Assembly: GCA_902793635.1 (NCBI GenBank)
Contig: CADBEA010000008.1
Location: 1-64,000, forward strand
Source: an uncultured Erysipelotrichaceae bacterium
GTDB lineage: Bacteria; Bacillota_I; Bacilli_A; Erysipelotrichales; Erysipelotrichaceae
Direction of reading: 5' to 3'
DNA length: 64,000 nt
In this document: piece by piece, positions 8,093 through 16,869 of the stretch
Numbering within the stretch: position 1 is the first letter of the stretch
Layout: every line of letters begins with the position of its first letter
The notes under the pieces: model-generated
What the model saw: only the letters and a program-made list of their open reading frames with translations
Databases searched by the model: none
Told to the model about the DNA's origin: nothing
Made by a program: the position numbers and the translations under genes

Positions 8093-9069
8093 TTTTTACC
8101 TTCTTTCTGATATGTCTTATGAATGATATCCGCTGTTTCCATCAGTCTGTCGATCAGCTCCTGCGGCCGGATCACCCGTATCGAGGAGGGATACTGAAGC
8201 AGCCAGCTGATGAGCGGCGGTGTGATGGCAGTGCGGAAACTGGCGGTGAATGTCCTGTCTGTGACTTTGCTGATGATCAGGTCGGTGCCGAAAGAGTCAA
8301 AGACCTGACTGCTCAGGGAAAGATCAATTTCAGCTGTGACAGTCCGGGCATCGCCGTGATACATCTGAAAGGAAGAACGCATGTGATCGGCCAGCGAGAA
8401 GGGGACGGGGTCCGCCTTGAGCGTCGTGCAGGTCACACTGTCCATCTTGTCGATGCGGTAATTGGCGAAATTCTGATGGACGGGGGAATAGAAAACACAG
8501 TAGAAGCGGCCGCCGGAAGATACGACGGCATAGGGCACGAGATGATACCGTTCGCTGTTGCGGCGGTATTTTTTCTGCCGGCTGACGGTCATGTCGTAAT
8601 AACGGAAGTCGACAAAGACGCAGTCACGGATCGCTTCCAGAAGTTTCTGGGAGATTTCCAGAACCTGCTCGTTTTCCGTGTGGATCACGTCCTGACGGAT
8701 CTCGGGAAGAAGCAGTTCCTCCTGTCTGCTCATCAGTGACCTGATCTTGGCGGCGAAAAGATCCGCCTTGCCGGGCGTCAGGGAAAAAGAATCCCGGACG
8801 GCGCTGATCAGATACATCGACTCAGCCGGAGTGAACAGATGCACCAGCCGGTAGCCCTGTTTTCCGCCGGTTTTGTCAAAGATGACTTCAACACCGTTTT
8901 CTTTAAGAACATTGATTGCTTTATATACCGAACGGCGGTCCGCCTGGAATCCTTCCTCCTCCAGCATGGCCAGCAGCTGCGGCATGGACAGCCGGTTTTC
9001 CCGGTCGGTGTTCTGCTGAAGAATGCGGTAAAGGACCGGCGGCAGCCAGATCATTTCCGAATGTTTCAT
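8089..9069 (-). CDS. WYL-domain transcriptional regulator
   Basis: 326 residues: N-terminal winged HTH (RILQQNTDRENRLSMPQL, then RRSVYKAINVLKENG) and a central WYL domain (residues about 140-220, with YHLVPYAVVSSGGRFYCVFY as the ligand-sensing strand pair). WYL regulators respond to nucleotides, nucleic-acid ends or metabolites, often in stress or defence settings. The frame is open to 9093, but that ATG overlaps the likely -10 box TACAAT (9092-9097 on this strand), so the later ATG is used; it has AAAGG about 12 nt upstream. The gene is divergent from the membrane protein gene at 9163 and runs into the sirtuin gene. Confidence 0.8.
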   Translation of the reverse strand: MKHSEMIWLPPVLYRILQQNTDRENRLSMPQLLAMLEEEGFQADRRSVYKAINVLKENGVEVIFDKTGGKQGYRLVHLFTPAESMYLISAVRDSFSLTPGKADLFAAKIRSLMSRQEELLLPEIRQDVIHTENEQVLEISQKLLEAIRDCVFVDFRYYDMTVSRQKKYRRNSERYHLVPYAVVSSGGRFYCVFYSPVHQNFANYRIDKMDSVTCTTLKADPVPFSLADHMRSSFQMYHGDARTVTAEIDLSLSSQVFDSFGTDLIISKVTDRTFTASFRTAITPPLISWLLQYPSSIRVIRPQELIDRLMETADIIHKTYQKEGKK

Positions 9070-9162
9070 AACTGTTTTTGCCTTTTTTATCATTGTACAC
9101 CATTATGAACAGTGGTTTACAGGGGAAGTTCTAGAATACAGTCAGACAGAGAGGTGACTGTG

Positions 9163-9666
9163 ATGGAACGTGTCAGATTTATATTTTCGGAAGCTTTGGT
9201 GATCTGGGCTTATGCCTGCCTGCTCAGCGGCTATCATGCTGCTGCCATCGGCATTGCCGTATGGGCGGCCGCAGGCACAGCCGTGGTATTTACAAAAGAA
9301 AAGCAGATGCGTATTCTGCCGTATGTCTGCCTGATGAGCCTGGCCGGTCTTATTCTGATCCATATCTGTGATCTGAAAGCTTATCTGCCGTCTTTGGGCA
9401 TTGTCATTATCGCCGGCATCTACTGCTCCATCATTCATCCGTATTACCATCAGGAAGAAACAGAAGGGGCAATGCGGATCATCATGGGAGCGGGCCTTGT
9501 CTTTGTGATCCTGGCATTGCTGGTTCCAGCGGCGTTGTTTGCCCCCAGGGAAATGCTGATCATTCTGCTGATCATCTTCGGACCGTGCACAGGTATGTAT
9601 CTGCGCGGTCTGCTGATTGAAAACAACATTATAAAACCAGTGGCGGCGGACGCTCCCTTGCGGTAA
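9163..9666 (+). CDS. Unrecognised multi-pass membrane protein
   Basis: 167 residues, strongly hydrophobic with about five to six membrane helices (for example ALVIWAYACLLSGYHAAAIG, MRIIMGAGLVFVILALLVPA, MLIILLIIFGPCTGMYLRG). I do not recognise the family and no charged or catalytic motif stands out. The frame is open from 9112, but the start used has AGAGGTG 7 nt upstream. The stop codon overlaps the putative -10 box of the cation efflux gene that follows 12 nt later, so the two may be partly co-transcribed. Confidence 0.65.
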   Translation: MERVRFIFSEALVIWAYACLLSGYHAAAIGIAVWAAAGTAVVFTKEKQMRILPYVCLMSLAGLILIHICDLKAYLPSLGIVIIAGIYCSIIHPYYHQEETEGAMRIIMGAGLVFVILALLVPAALFAPREMLIILLIIFGPCTGMYLRGLLIENNIIKPVAADAPLR

Positions 9667-9669
9667 AAT
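9664..9669 (+). promoter_or_regulatory. Candidate -10 box, possibly leaderless CDF gene
   Basis: TAAAAT lies 9 nt before the ATG at 9679 and there is no Shine-Dalgarno between. No -35 or TG extension, so weaker than the other leaderless cases. Confidence 0.3.
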
Positions 9670-9678
9670 CATTGTATT

Positions 9679-10863
9679 ATGACAGAGTTTCTGATCCGCC
9701 GCTTCATCAAAAACGCCGATGACGTGCATCTGGAACGCGTCCGGCTGGCATATGGGAAACTGAGCAGTATAACCGGCATAATATGCAATATACTGCTTTT
9801 TATCGTTAAGTTTGTCATCGGTATGATCAGTGGTGCCATCGCTGTCACCGGTGATGCCTTCAATAATCTCAGCGACGCGGCTGCCTGTCTGGTGACTCTC
9901 GCCGGATATAAACTGTCTGCCAAACCTGCCGACCGTGAACATCCTTTCGGCCACGGAAGGATGGAATATATCTTCTCCCAGGGGATTGTCTTCATGATCT
10001 TCCTGGTCGGATACAATCTTCTGAAAAGCAGTATTGAACGGATCATCACTCCCCGGGAAGCGGTATTTCATCCGGTGGTCTTCGCCATTTTGCTGTTGAC
10101 CATTGCCGTGAAACTGTGGATGAGCCGCTTTAACAAAACACTTGGCACGCGGATCAACAGCGTGGCCATGCTGGCAACGGCGGAAGATTCCCGCAACGAC
10201 GTTCTGGCTACCGGCATCGCGGCACTTTCGATGCTGCTGTCTGCCTTTGTCGGTTCGTTCCCGTTTGACGGTATTGCCGGTGTCATGGTCGCTCTGTTCA
10301 TTCTTTATTCCGGATACGGCATCGCTTCCGACATCATTTCCCGTATTCTCGGCAAGCCGGCGGAAAAGGAACTGTGCGACAGGATCACCGAGCGGATCGT
10401 CAGTCATCCGGAAGTCATTGGTGTCCACGACGTCGTGATCCATGACTACGGCCCCGGCATGAAGATCGGTTCCGCTCACATCGAGCTGGATCAGCGGATG
10501 CCGTTTGCCGATGCGCATGAAGTCACGGATACAGCCGAACAAGAGATCCTTGCCGAGACCGGCGTGCGCATGAGCCTGCATATGGATCCTGTCGATCTGC
10601 GTGATCCCCGCCGGGATTATTATGAACAGCAGATCCTGGCAGTTCTGCATCAGGTCAATGAAAACATCAGCATTCACGATCTGCGCATCAGAGAGGAGAA
10701 CGGTATCGATTCCGTCAGCTTCGAAGTGCTGCTTCCGTTTACCGCGAAAATTGATACGGATATTCTGCAGGCGAAGGTGGATGAAGCACTGGCCGGCAGT
10801 CCGCATCCGGCGGAAGCAAAAGTGACCTTTGAACACGGCTACACGGAGGAGGACGAAGCATGA
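9679..10863 (+). CDS. Cation diffusion facilitator, probable Mn/Fe-type
   Basis: 394 residues: a six-helix CDF transporter (residues about 25-220) and a long cytoplasmic tail. The two metal-coordinating helix motifs read NxxxD (GDAFNNLSDAA) and DxxxD (EDSRNDVLAT). The HxxxD form marks Zn exporters, whereas NxxxD with DxxxD is found in manganese exporters such as MntE, so Mn2+ (or Fe2+) is the likely cargo by inference. The family signature REHPFGHGRMEYI is intact. The C-terminal roughly 175 residues are twice the normal length and seem to hold a second ferredoxin-like domain (DYYEQQILAVLHQV onward). No Shine-Dalgarno; overlaps the next gene by 4 nt. Confidence 0.85.
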   Translation: MTEFLIRRFIKNADDVHLERVRLAYGKLSSITGIICNILLFIVKFVIGMISGAIAVTGDAFNNLSDAAACLVTLAGYKLSAKPADREHPFGHGRMEYIFSQGIVFMIFLVGYNLLKSSIERIITPREAVFHPVVFAILLLTIAVKLWMSRFNKTLGTRINSVAMLATAEDSRNDVLATGIAALSMLLSAFVGSFPFDGIAGVMVALFILYSGYGIASDIISRILGKPAEKELCDRITERIVSHPEVIGVHDVVIHDYGPGMKIGSAHIELDQRMPFADAHEVTDTAEQEILAETGVRMSLHMDPVDLRDPRRDYYEQQILAVLHQVNENISIHDLRIREENGIDSVSFEVLLPFTAKIDTDILQAKVDEALAGSPHPAEAKVTFEHGYTEEDEA

Positions 10864-11768
10864 ACAACTGGCGCTACCAGCTGCTTCTGATCCTCGCCGC
10901 TCTGATCTGGGGCGGTGCTTTTGTCGCTCAGTCAGCCGGCATGGATTACATCGGTCCCTGGACATTTCTCTGCCTGCGCTCTTTTATCGCTTTCGCGGCA
11001 CTTTCCGCATTGATGCCGCTGCTTGACAGGATCAGAAACACGGAAAAACCGCGGACGGATGCAGAAAGAAAGTATCTTTTCAAAGCGGCGCTGTGCTGCG
11101 GTGCGGCTCTGTGCGCCGCCTCGATCTTACAGCAGGCCGGCATTCAGTACACCACGGTAGGCAAAGCCGGGTTTCTGACGACTCTGTATGTCGTCCTTGT
11201 TCCGGTTCTCTCCGTCTTTCTCGGCCGGAAGATCCGCTGGAATGTCTGGCTGGCGGTCATGGTGGCCATGGCCGGCACCTATTTTCTGAGCCTCTCCGGT
11301 ATGGAAGCGCTGGCCCTCGGCGATATTCTCCTGCTGATCTGCTCGCTGCTTTTCGCTGTGCATATCCTGACGATTGATCATTTCTCACCGCATACCGATG
11401 CAGTCCGGCTTTCCGCCTGGCAGTTTCTTGTCTGCGGCATGATCAGTCTCGTTCCGATGCTGGTGTTTGAGAAGCCGGCGGTTTCCATGATCCTGCAGGC
11501 GGCCGGACCGATCCTCTATGCCGGTGTCATGTCGAGCGGCGTGGCATATACTCTGCAGATCGTTTCCCAGAAGAATCTGGAGCCATCCCTGGCAAGTATT
11601 CTCATGTCATTGGAAAGCGTCTTCTCAGCGCTGTGCGGCTTTGTCATCCTGCATCAGGTATTGCTGCCGCGCGAACTGCTTGGCTGCTGTCTGGTCTTTG
11701 CCGGCGTGCTGCTGGCCCAATTGCCGGAAAAAAAGCAGACTGCCGAAGCGGACAGCCTGCCGGAATAA
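10860..11768 (+). CDS. DMT-superfamily (EamA) transporter
   Basis: 302 residues, ten predicted membrane helices in two EamA repeats. The first begins LLLILAALIWGGAFVAQSAG, the second is near ALGDILLLICSLLFAVHI, with the typical ending SLESVFSALCGFVILHQVL. Members export or import amino acids, nucleotide precursors and other small metabolites; substrate cannot be told from sequence. It starts inside the end of the CDF gene (ATGA) and is therefore translationally coupled to it. Ends 3 nt before the convergent htpG stop. Confidence 0.85.
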   Translation: MNNWRYQLLLILAALIWGGAFVAQSAGMDYIGPWTFLCLRSFIAFAALSALMPLLDRIRNTEKPRTDAERKYLFKAALCCGAALCAASILQQAGIQYTTVGKAGFLTTLYVVLVPVLSVFLGRKIRWNVWLAVMVAMAGTYFLSLSGMEALALGDILLLICSLLFAVHILTIDHFSPHTDAVRLSAWQFLVCGMISLVPMLVFEKPAVSMILQAAGPILYAGVMSSGVAYTLQIVSQKNLEPSLASILMSLESVFSALCGFVILHQVLLPRELLGCCLVFAGVLLAQLPEKKQTAEADSLPE

Positions 11769-11771
11769 ATC

Positions 11772-13670
11772 TTAATTTGAACGGATCATCAATTCGGTGA
11801 TCTTTTTTGTATAGGCGACAGGATCTTCGATCGGCAGTCCCTGAATCAGAAGAGCCTGCTGGAAGAGAACGTCCGCGTAATCACCGATCTGTTCCGGATG
11901 ATCACGGTAGATTTCCTGCAGCTTGCTGAAGATGGCGTGATCCGGATTGATTTCCAGGATCTTGTTGGCCTTGATCTTGCCGAACATGGCATTCTGTTCA
12001 TTGGCCATATAGCGTTCCATATCCAGAGAAGGGCCTTCCGCTGCGACGACGCAGACCGGATCATCCTTCAGACGGGATGAAATTCTGACTTCCTTGACGG
12101 CTTCACCGAGGGCGTCCTTCATAGCGCTCAGCATATCCTTGTTGGCTTCCGTCTTTTCTTCTCGGTCTTTCTTTTCCTCTTCACTGTCGAGGTCGAGATC
12201 GGCCGTTGTGATGGACTGGAACTGTTTGCCGTCGTAATCACGCATCATCTGTACGCAGAATTCGTCGATGTCATGCAGGAAGCAGAGGACTTCATAGCCT
12301 TTGTCATGGATCTTTTCAAGAGCCGGCAGCTGTTTGATTTCGTCAAGTGACTTACCGCAGGCGTAATAGATGACTTTCTGATCATCCTTCATGTTCTCCG
12401 TGTATTCCTTCAGAGTGACATACTTGCCTTCTTTGTCGGAACGGAACATCAGCAGATCCTGCAGCTGGTCTTTGTGCAGGCCGTAGTCCTTGTAAATGCC
12501 GTACTTCAGATTCAGTCCGAATTCGTCAAAGAACTTCTCGTATTTCTCACGCTCGTTCTTCAGCATGTCTTCGAGCGCGGACTGGATCTTCTTTTCAATT
12601 GATTTGGCGAGCGCTTTCACCTGTCTGTCCTGCTGGAGGATCTCACGGGAGATGTTCAGATTCAGGTCATCACTGTCAACGAGACCTCTGACGAAACGGA
12701 AATGATCCGGCAGAAGATCCTTGGCCTTGTCCATGATGAAGACGCCTTTGGTATATAACTGCAGACCGCTTTCATAGGTCTGATAATAGAAGTCGGAAGG
12801 TGCCTTGGCAGGAATGTACATCAGAGCTGTGTAGGAGATGTTTCCTTCGATATTGTAATGAATGACCTTGGCCGGATCTTCCCAGTCGGCAAATTTTGTC
12901 TTGTAGAACTCGTTGTATTCTTCGTCCTTGATCTTTGACTTGTTCTTTTTCCAGAGCGGGATCATGGAGTTCAGTGTTTCCATTTCCGTCGTGTCGATCG
13001 TTTCGTTTTCGTCGGTCGGATCCGGAATGGATTTCACGACTTCCATGTTGATCGGATATCTGACATAGTCGGAATATTTCTTCACGAGATCGCGGATCTT
13101 GTATTCCTGCAGGTAATCGGAATATTTCTCGTCATCGGTATCGTCTTTCAGATCGAGCGTGATGCGGGTGCCGATCTGTTCTTTTTCGATCGGTGTGATC
13201 GTGTAGCCGTCCTGGCCGCTGCTGACCCAGCAGAAGCCTTCGTCGGAAAGGGCGGAACGGGATTCCACCGTGATCTTTTTGGCGACCATGAACGCACTGT
13301 AGAAACCGACGCCGAACTGACCGATGATGTCGACGTTCTTCGCCGCTTTTTCCATCTGGGCGACAAATTCCGCGGAACCGCTGCGGGCGATGGTGCCGAG
13401 ATTCTTTTCCATTTCTTCGGCGCTCATGCCGATACCGGTATCTTCAATGATAAGCTGACGGTTTTCCTTGTCACGGGTGATCGTGATCGTCAGATCCTTC
13501 TTCGCGACTTTATGATCCGGATCCGTCAGAGAAAGATAGTGACGCTTGTCCAGAGCATCACTGGCATTGGAAATCAGTTCTCTCAGAAAGATTTCCTTGT
13601 TGGTATAGATCGAATTGATCATCAATTCAAGCAAACGCTTGGATTCTGCCTTAAACTGCTTTTTTGCCAT
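11772..13670 (-). CDS. htpG: Chaperone HtpG (Hsp90)
   Basis: 632 residues, full length. GHKL ATPase N-terminal domain: IFLRELISNASDAL, DTGIGMS, GQFGVGFYSAFMVA near residue 120; middle domain with NLNISREILQQDR; C-terminal dimerisation domain to the end. HtpG is a cytosolic ATP-driven chaperone for late folding clients. AGGAGG lies 7 nt before the ATG. Unlike B. subtilis htpG, which is outside the HrcA regulon, this copy has a near-perfect CIRCE between promoter and ribosome site, so HrcA control is predicted. Confidence 0.95.
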   Translation of the reverse strand: MAKKQFKAESKRLLELMINSIYTNKEIFLRELISNASDALDKRHYLSLTDPDHKVAKKDLTITITRDKENRQLIIEDTGIGMSAEEMEKNLGTIARSGSAEFVAQMEKAAKNVDIIGQFGVGFYSAFMVAKKITVESRSALSDEGFCWVSSGQDGYTITPIEKEQIGTRITLDLKDDTDDEKYSDYLQEYKIRDLVKKYSDYVRYPINMEVVKSIPDPTDENETIDTTEMETLNSMIPLWKKNKSKIKDEEYNEFYKTKFADWEDPAKVIHYNIEGNISYTALMYIPAKAPSDFYYQTYESGLQLYTKGVFIMDKAKDLLPDHFRFVRGLVDSDDLNLNISREILQQDRQVKALAKSIEKKIQSALEDMLKNEREKYEKFFDEFGLNLKYGIYKDYGLHKDQLQDLLMFRSDKEGKYVTLKEYTENMKDDQKVIYYACGKSLDEIKQLPALEKIHDKGYEVLCFLHDIDEFCVQMMRDYDGKQFQSITTADLDLDSEEEKKDREEKTEANKDMLSAMKDALGEAVKEVRISSRLKDDPVCVVAAEGPSLDMERYMANEQNAMFGKIKANKILEINPDHAIFSKLQEIYRDHPEQIGDYADVLFQQALLIQGLPIEDPVAYTKKITELMIRSN

Positions 13671-13683
13671 ACAGCTAACCTCC

Positions 13684-13710
13684 TTAGCACTCTATACGCT
13701 TGACTGCTAA
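13684..13710 (-). promoter_or_regulatory. CIRCE operator (HrcA site) of htpG
   Basis: TTAGCACTC, 9 nt, GACTGCTAA: 17 of 18 positions match the CIRCE consensus TTAGCACTC-N9-GAGTGCTAA. It starts at about the transcription start of htpG. A further half-site TTAGCACT (13717-13724) overlaps the -10 box. Confidence 0.85.
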
Positions 13711-13713
13711 ATC

Positions 13714-13742
13714 ATATTAGCACTAAGTAATGCGGATTGCAA
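13714..13742 (-). promoter_or_regulatory. Promoter of htpG
   Basis: On the minus strand TTGCAA, 17 bp, TAATAT, immediately upstream of the CIRCE. Confidence 0.7.
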
Positions 13743-13805
13743 CAGAGCATTTTCAGCCCATCAATTTATGTTATATTAATAGGCGGTAAAGGGAAGGGAG
13801 CCGCT

Positions 13806-14657
13806 ATGGGAAAGATCCGGGAAATCAATGTATCTGATCTGATACCGCTGATCAGAAACGCCTGCCGTGAGATGGCCATGGAATACGGATGTGATATCCG
13901 TGATGCGATCCGTCAGGCACGGGAAACGGAAAACGAGCGGGCCCGTTCGATTCTCGATCTGCTGCTCCAGAACGCGGATATCGCGTCTTCTGAGCAGATC
14001 CCCATCTGTCAGGATACCGGCATGATCATCGCATTTGCCTCCGTCGGCCAGGATGTCCATTTTACCGGCGGCAGTTTTCAGGAAGCACTTCAGGAAGGTG
14101 TCCGCCAGGGGTATCACGACTTTGCCCTGCGGGCTTCCGTTGTGGCGGATCCGCTGTATGATCGAACCAATACGAAAGACAATACACCGGCTGTGATCCA
14201 TACCGAGATCACCGAAGGCGACAAAGTGCAGATCAGTCTGATGGCTAAAGGCTTCGGATCGGAGAATAAATCGGCGGTGGCGATGCTGACACCGGCGGAC
14301 GGTGAGAAGGGCGTCATCCGCTTCGTGCTCGATACCGTGAAGAAAGCCGGTCCCAATGCCTGTCCGCCGTTTATCATCGGCGTCGGCATTGGCGGCACGT
14401 TTGAAGCCTGCGCTTTGCTGTCCAAGAAGGCGCTGCTGCGGCCGCTGCAGAAAAAAAACAGTGATGCCCGCTATGCCGCGCTGGAAGACAGACTGCTGCG
14501 GGAAGTCAATGCTCTCGGCATCGGCCCTCAGGGTCTGCATGGTGTGACGACGGCTCTGAAAGTGCAGATCGAACAGATGCCGACCCATATCGCCGGCATG
14601 CCGTGCGCCGTCAATATCTGCTGCCATGTCTGCCGGCACGCAAAGGTGGTGATCTGA
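13806..14657 (+). CDS. Class I fumarate hydratase (or tartrate dehydratase) alpha subunit
   Basis: 283 residues, matching the N-terminal catalytic half of class I [4Fe-4S] hydro-lyases. The three cluster cysteines are visible: PICQDTGM, GPNACPPFIIGVGIGG and NICCHVCRHA. The reaction is fumarate to malate (or tartrate to oxaloacetate in close relatives). The frame starts at 13737, but the ATG used has AAGGGAAGGGAG just upstream and starts the conserved sequence (MGKIREINV). The beta subunit starts one base inside the stop codon (TGATG) and malic enzyme follows, which favours fumarase. Confidence 0.88.
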   Translation: MGKIREINVSDLIPLIRNACREMAMEYGCDIRDAIRQARETENERARSILDLLLQNADIASSEQIPICQDTGMIIAFASVGQDVHFTGGSFQEALQEGVRQGYHDFALRASVVADPLYDRTNTKDNTPAVIHTEITEGDKVQISLMAKGFGSENKSAVAMLTPADGEKGVIRFVLDTVKKAGPNACPPFIIGVGIGGTFEACALLSKKALLRPLQKKNSDARYAALEDRLLREVNALGIGPQGLHGVTTALKVQIEQMPTHIAGMPCAVNICCHVCRHAKVVI

Positions 14658-15184
14658 TGAAAAAACTGACATTGCCCCTGAGTATGGAAGAACGCCGCGG
14701 GTTAAGAGCAGGGGAAGGGGTACTGCTGAGCGGCACCGTATATACCGCAAGAGACGCCGCCCACAAGCGTCTTCACGAAATGATCATCAACGGTGAAGAA
14801 CTGCCGTTCGATCTGCATGAAGCATGCATTTATTATGTCGGACCGACCCCGGCAACCAATGGCCGTCCCATCGGTTCGGCCGGACCGACGACCAGTTCCC
14901 GCATGGATCCCTATACACCGGAACTGATCCATCACGGTCTGCGCTATATGATCGGCAAAGGCCGCCGCAGTGAAGAAGTGAAAGAAGCCATCCGCCAGTA
15001 TGACGCCATCTATTTTGTCACCGTCGGCGGGGCCGGCGCGCTGCTTTCGCACTGCATCAAAAAACGCCGCATGGTCGCGTTCGAAGACCTGCTGGCGGAA
15101 GCTGTCACGGAATTGTATGTCGAAGATTTCCCGTGTTATGTCGGCATCGACAGATACGGTAACGATATTTATGACGAAGAATAG
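14657..15184 (+). CDS. Class I fumarate hydratase beta subunit
   Basis: 175 residues, the usual size for the separate beta chain. Typical segments: LLSGTVYTARDAAHKRLHEM, YYVGPTPATNGRPIGSAGPT and TSSRMDPYTPELI, which binds the dicarboxylate. It completes the heteromeric iron-sulfur fumarase with the alpha chain encoded directly upstream (1-nt overlap). AAGGTGG lies about 11 nt before the ATG. The malic enzyme gene starts 19 nt later, so the three form one transcription unit. Confidence 0.88.
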   Translation: MKKLTLPLSMEERRGLRAGEGVLLSGTVYTARDAAHKRLHEMIINGEELPFDLHEACIYYVGPTPATNGRPIGSAGPTTSSRMDPYTPELIHHGLRYMIGKGRRSEEVKEAIRQYDAIYFVTVGGAGALLSHCIKKRRMVAFEDLLAEAVTELYVEDFPCYVGIDRYGNDIYDEE

Positions 15185-15203
15185 AAACTGTGAGGAAAAA
15201 ACA

Positions 15204-16382
15204 ATGAACCTTTATGAAGAATCACTGCTTCTGCATGAAGAACACAAAGGAAAACTGCGTGTGGAAGCCAAGGTACCGTGTGCGGACCGTCATGATCTGA
15301 GTATTGCCTATACACCGGGTGTCGCTCAGCCATGTATCGAGATTCACAAGGATCCGGAAAACTCATACCGTTATACCGGCCGCGGCAACACGGTAGCCGT
15401 CGTTACGGACGGCACCGCCGTACTTGGTCTTGGCGATATCGGTCCGGATGCCGCATTACCGGTTATGGAAGGCAAGGCTCTGCTGATGAAGCGTTTTGCC
15501 AATCTTGACGCATGGCCGATCTGTCTGGATACCAAGGATCCGGATGAAATCGTCCGTATCTGCAAGGCGATCGCGCCGGGTATCGGAGCAATCAACCTGG
15601 AAGACATCAGCGCGCCCCGCTGTGTTGAAATTGAGAGAAGACTGATCGAAGAATGTCCGATCCCGGTCTTCCATGACGACCAGCACGGAACGGCGATCGT
15701 CGTTCTGGCCGCCCTGATCAACTGCATGCGTCTGAAGAAGACAAAGCCGGAAGACATGAAGGTCGTCATCAGCGGCTGCGGCGCTGCCGGATCTTCGATC
15801 ATCCGCATGCTGTACAATTACGGTTTCAAACGTATCTATGCCTTTGACAGCAAGGGATGTGTTTCAGCCGACAAGGCGGACAGCTACAATGCCCTGAAGA
15901 AAGAACTGCTGCAGTATGTCAACCTCGACAACCAGCACTACGAAAACATTGCCGAAGGTCTCAAAGGCGCCGATATCTTTGTCGGTGTCAGCGCGCCGCG
16001 GCTGCTCACGAAGGAAATGGTCCGCAGTATGAATCCCGGCTGCATCGTCTTCCCGATGGCGAATCCGGAACCGGAAATCTCTTATCAGGAAGCAGCGGAA
16101 GCAGGTGCCTACATCATCGGCACCGGCCGCAGTGACACACCGAACCAGGTCAACAACATTCTGGCTTTCCCGGGCATCTTCCGCGGTGCGCTGGATGCCA
16201 GAGCGACCCGCATCAGCGAAGGCATGAAGATTGCCGCCGCGCAGGCGCTTGCCGATCTGCTGCCGGAAGAGGAACTGACACCGGAAAACGTCATCGTTTC
16301 CGCCTTTGATGACAGAGTCGTACCGGCTGTGGCAGGTGCTGTCGCGAAACAGGCCGAGAAAGAAGGCTGGGTCCGCAAATGA
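15204..16382 (+). CDS. Malic enzyme (NAD(P)-dependent, decarboxylating)
   Basis: 392 residues, the short bacterial form without the phosphotransacetylase domain. SIAYTPGVAQPC holds the catalytic Tyr; VAVVTDGTAVLGLGDIGP and the catalytic Lys in GKALLMKRF follow, then metal ligands in FHDDQHGTA and the dinucleotide loop ISGCGAAGSSI near residue 190. Malate is decarboxylated to pyruvate. After the fumarase genes it gives a route fumarate to malate to pyruvate, useful for using fumarate from aspartate or purine turnover and for NAD(P)H supply. TGAGGAAA precedes the ATG. Confidence 0.92.
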   Translation: MNLYEESLLLHEEHKGKLRVEAKVPCADRHDLSIAYTPGVAQPCIEIHKDPENSYRYTGRGNTVAVVTDGTAVLGLGDIGPDAALPVMEGKALLMKRFANLDAWPICLDTKDPDEIVRICKAIAPGIGAINLEDISAPRCVEIERRLIEECPIPVFHDDQHGTAIVVLAALINCMRLKKTKPEDMKVVISGCGAAGSSIIRMLYNYGFKRIYAFDSKGCVSADKADSYNALKKELLQYVNLDNQHYENIAEGLKGADIFVGVSAPRLLTKEMVRSMNPGCIVFPMANPEPEISYQEAAEAGAYIIGTGRSDTPNQVNNILAFPGIFRGALDARATRISEGMKIAAAQALADLLPEEELTPENVIVSAFDDRVVPAVAGAVAKQAEKEGWVRK

Positions 16383-16407
16383 CAGATACGCTCAAAGAGC
16401 GTATAAT
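16379..16407 (+). promoter_or_regulatory. Promoter with palindromic spacer
   Basis: ATGACA, 17 bp, TATAAT, beginning in the last bases of the malic enzyme gene. The spacer contains a perfect palindrome ACGCTC-AAA-GAGCGT (16388-16402), a possible operator. Confidence 0.55.
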
Positions 16408-16431
16408 CATTAACATAAAGAGGTGTTCTCT

Positions 16432-16773
16432 ATGCATATAGCCACTGAGTTTCTGCATATTATCGTTCACTGTTCGCAGATGATCCTGGAACTGATGGGT
16501 ATCGTCATTCTTCTGTCCGGAGCGACGAGATGTCTTTTTGCCCACTTCAGAGGGGACAAAAAAGTCCGGCTGATCCTGGCGGAACGCATATCGCTTGCTC
16601 TGGAATTTCTGATGGCCGGTGAGATCCTTCATACGATCGTCGCCCAGGAGATCCAGGAACTGATCGCCTTAGGTGCCATTATTGTCTTCCGTGCTATCCT
16701 GACATGGGAGAACAGCCATGAGATCAAGGAACTCGAAGAACAGATCGGACATCAGGAAAACAAAAAAGAATAA
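16432..16773 (+). CDS. DUF1622 membrane protein
   Basis: 113 residues with three hydrophobic helices (MILELMGIVILLSGATRCL, LALEFLMAGEILHTIV, ELIALGAIIVFRAILTW). The pattern LAERISLALEFLMAGEIL...GAIIVFRAILT is the hallmark of DUF1622, a small inner-membrane family of unknown function found across bacteria. A GTG at 16423 is in frame, but it is part of the AGAGGTG ribosome site, so the ATG 9 nt later is the start. Single-gene unit with its own promoter and terminator. Confidence 0.8.
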   Translation: MHIATEFLHIIVHCSQMILELMGIVILLSGATRCLFAHFRGDKKVRLILAERISLALEFLMAGEILHTIVAQEIQELIALGAIIVFRAILTWENSHEIKELEEQIGHQENKKE

Positions 16774-16780
16774 CCATGTT

Positions 16781-16812
16781 AAAAAGAGACATCCGCAAAG
16801 GAGTCTCTTTTT
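16781..16812 (+). terminator. Rho-independent terminator
   Basis: AAAAAGAGAC, 12-nt loop, GTCTCTTTTT. Confidence 0.85.
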
Positions 16813-16869
16813 CCGTTTGAAACGGTCACACAGAAGAGCAACGTGCCAGGATTCCCGCCGACTGTTGTA

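Noticed and set aside
9142-10965. 607-codon open frame on the minus strand
   Set aside because: It is antisense to the CDF gene and its neighbours, has a His/Gln/Asp-rich composition typical of complement frames of GC-biased genes, no ribosome site, and no recognisable domain.
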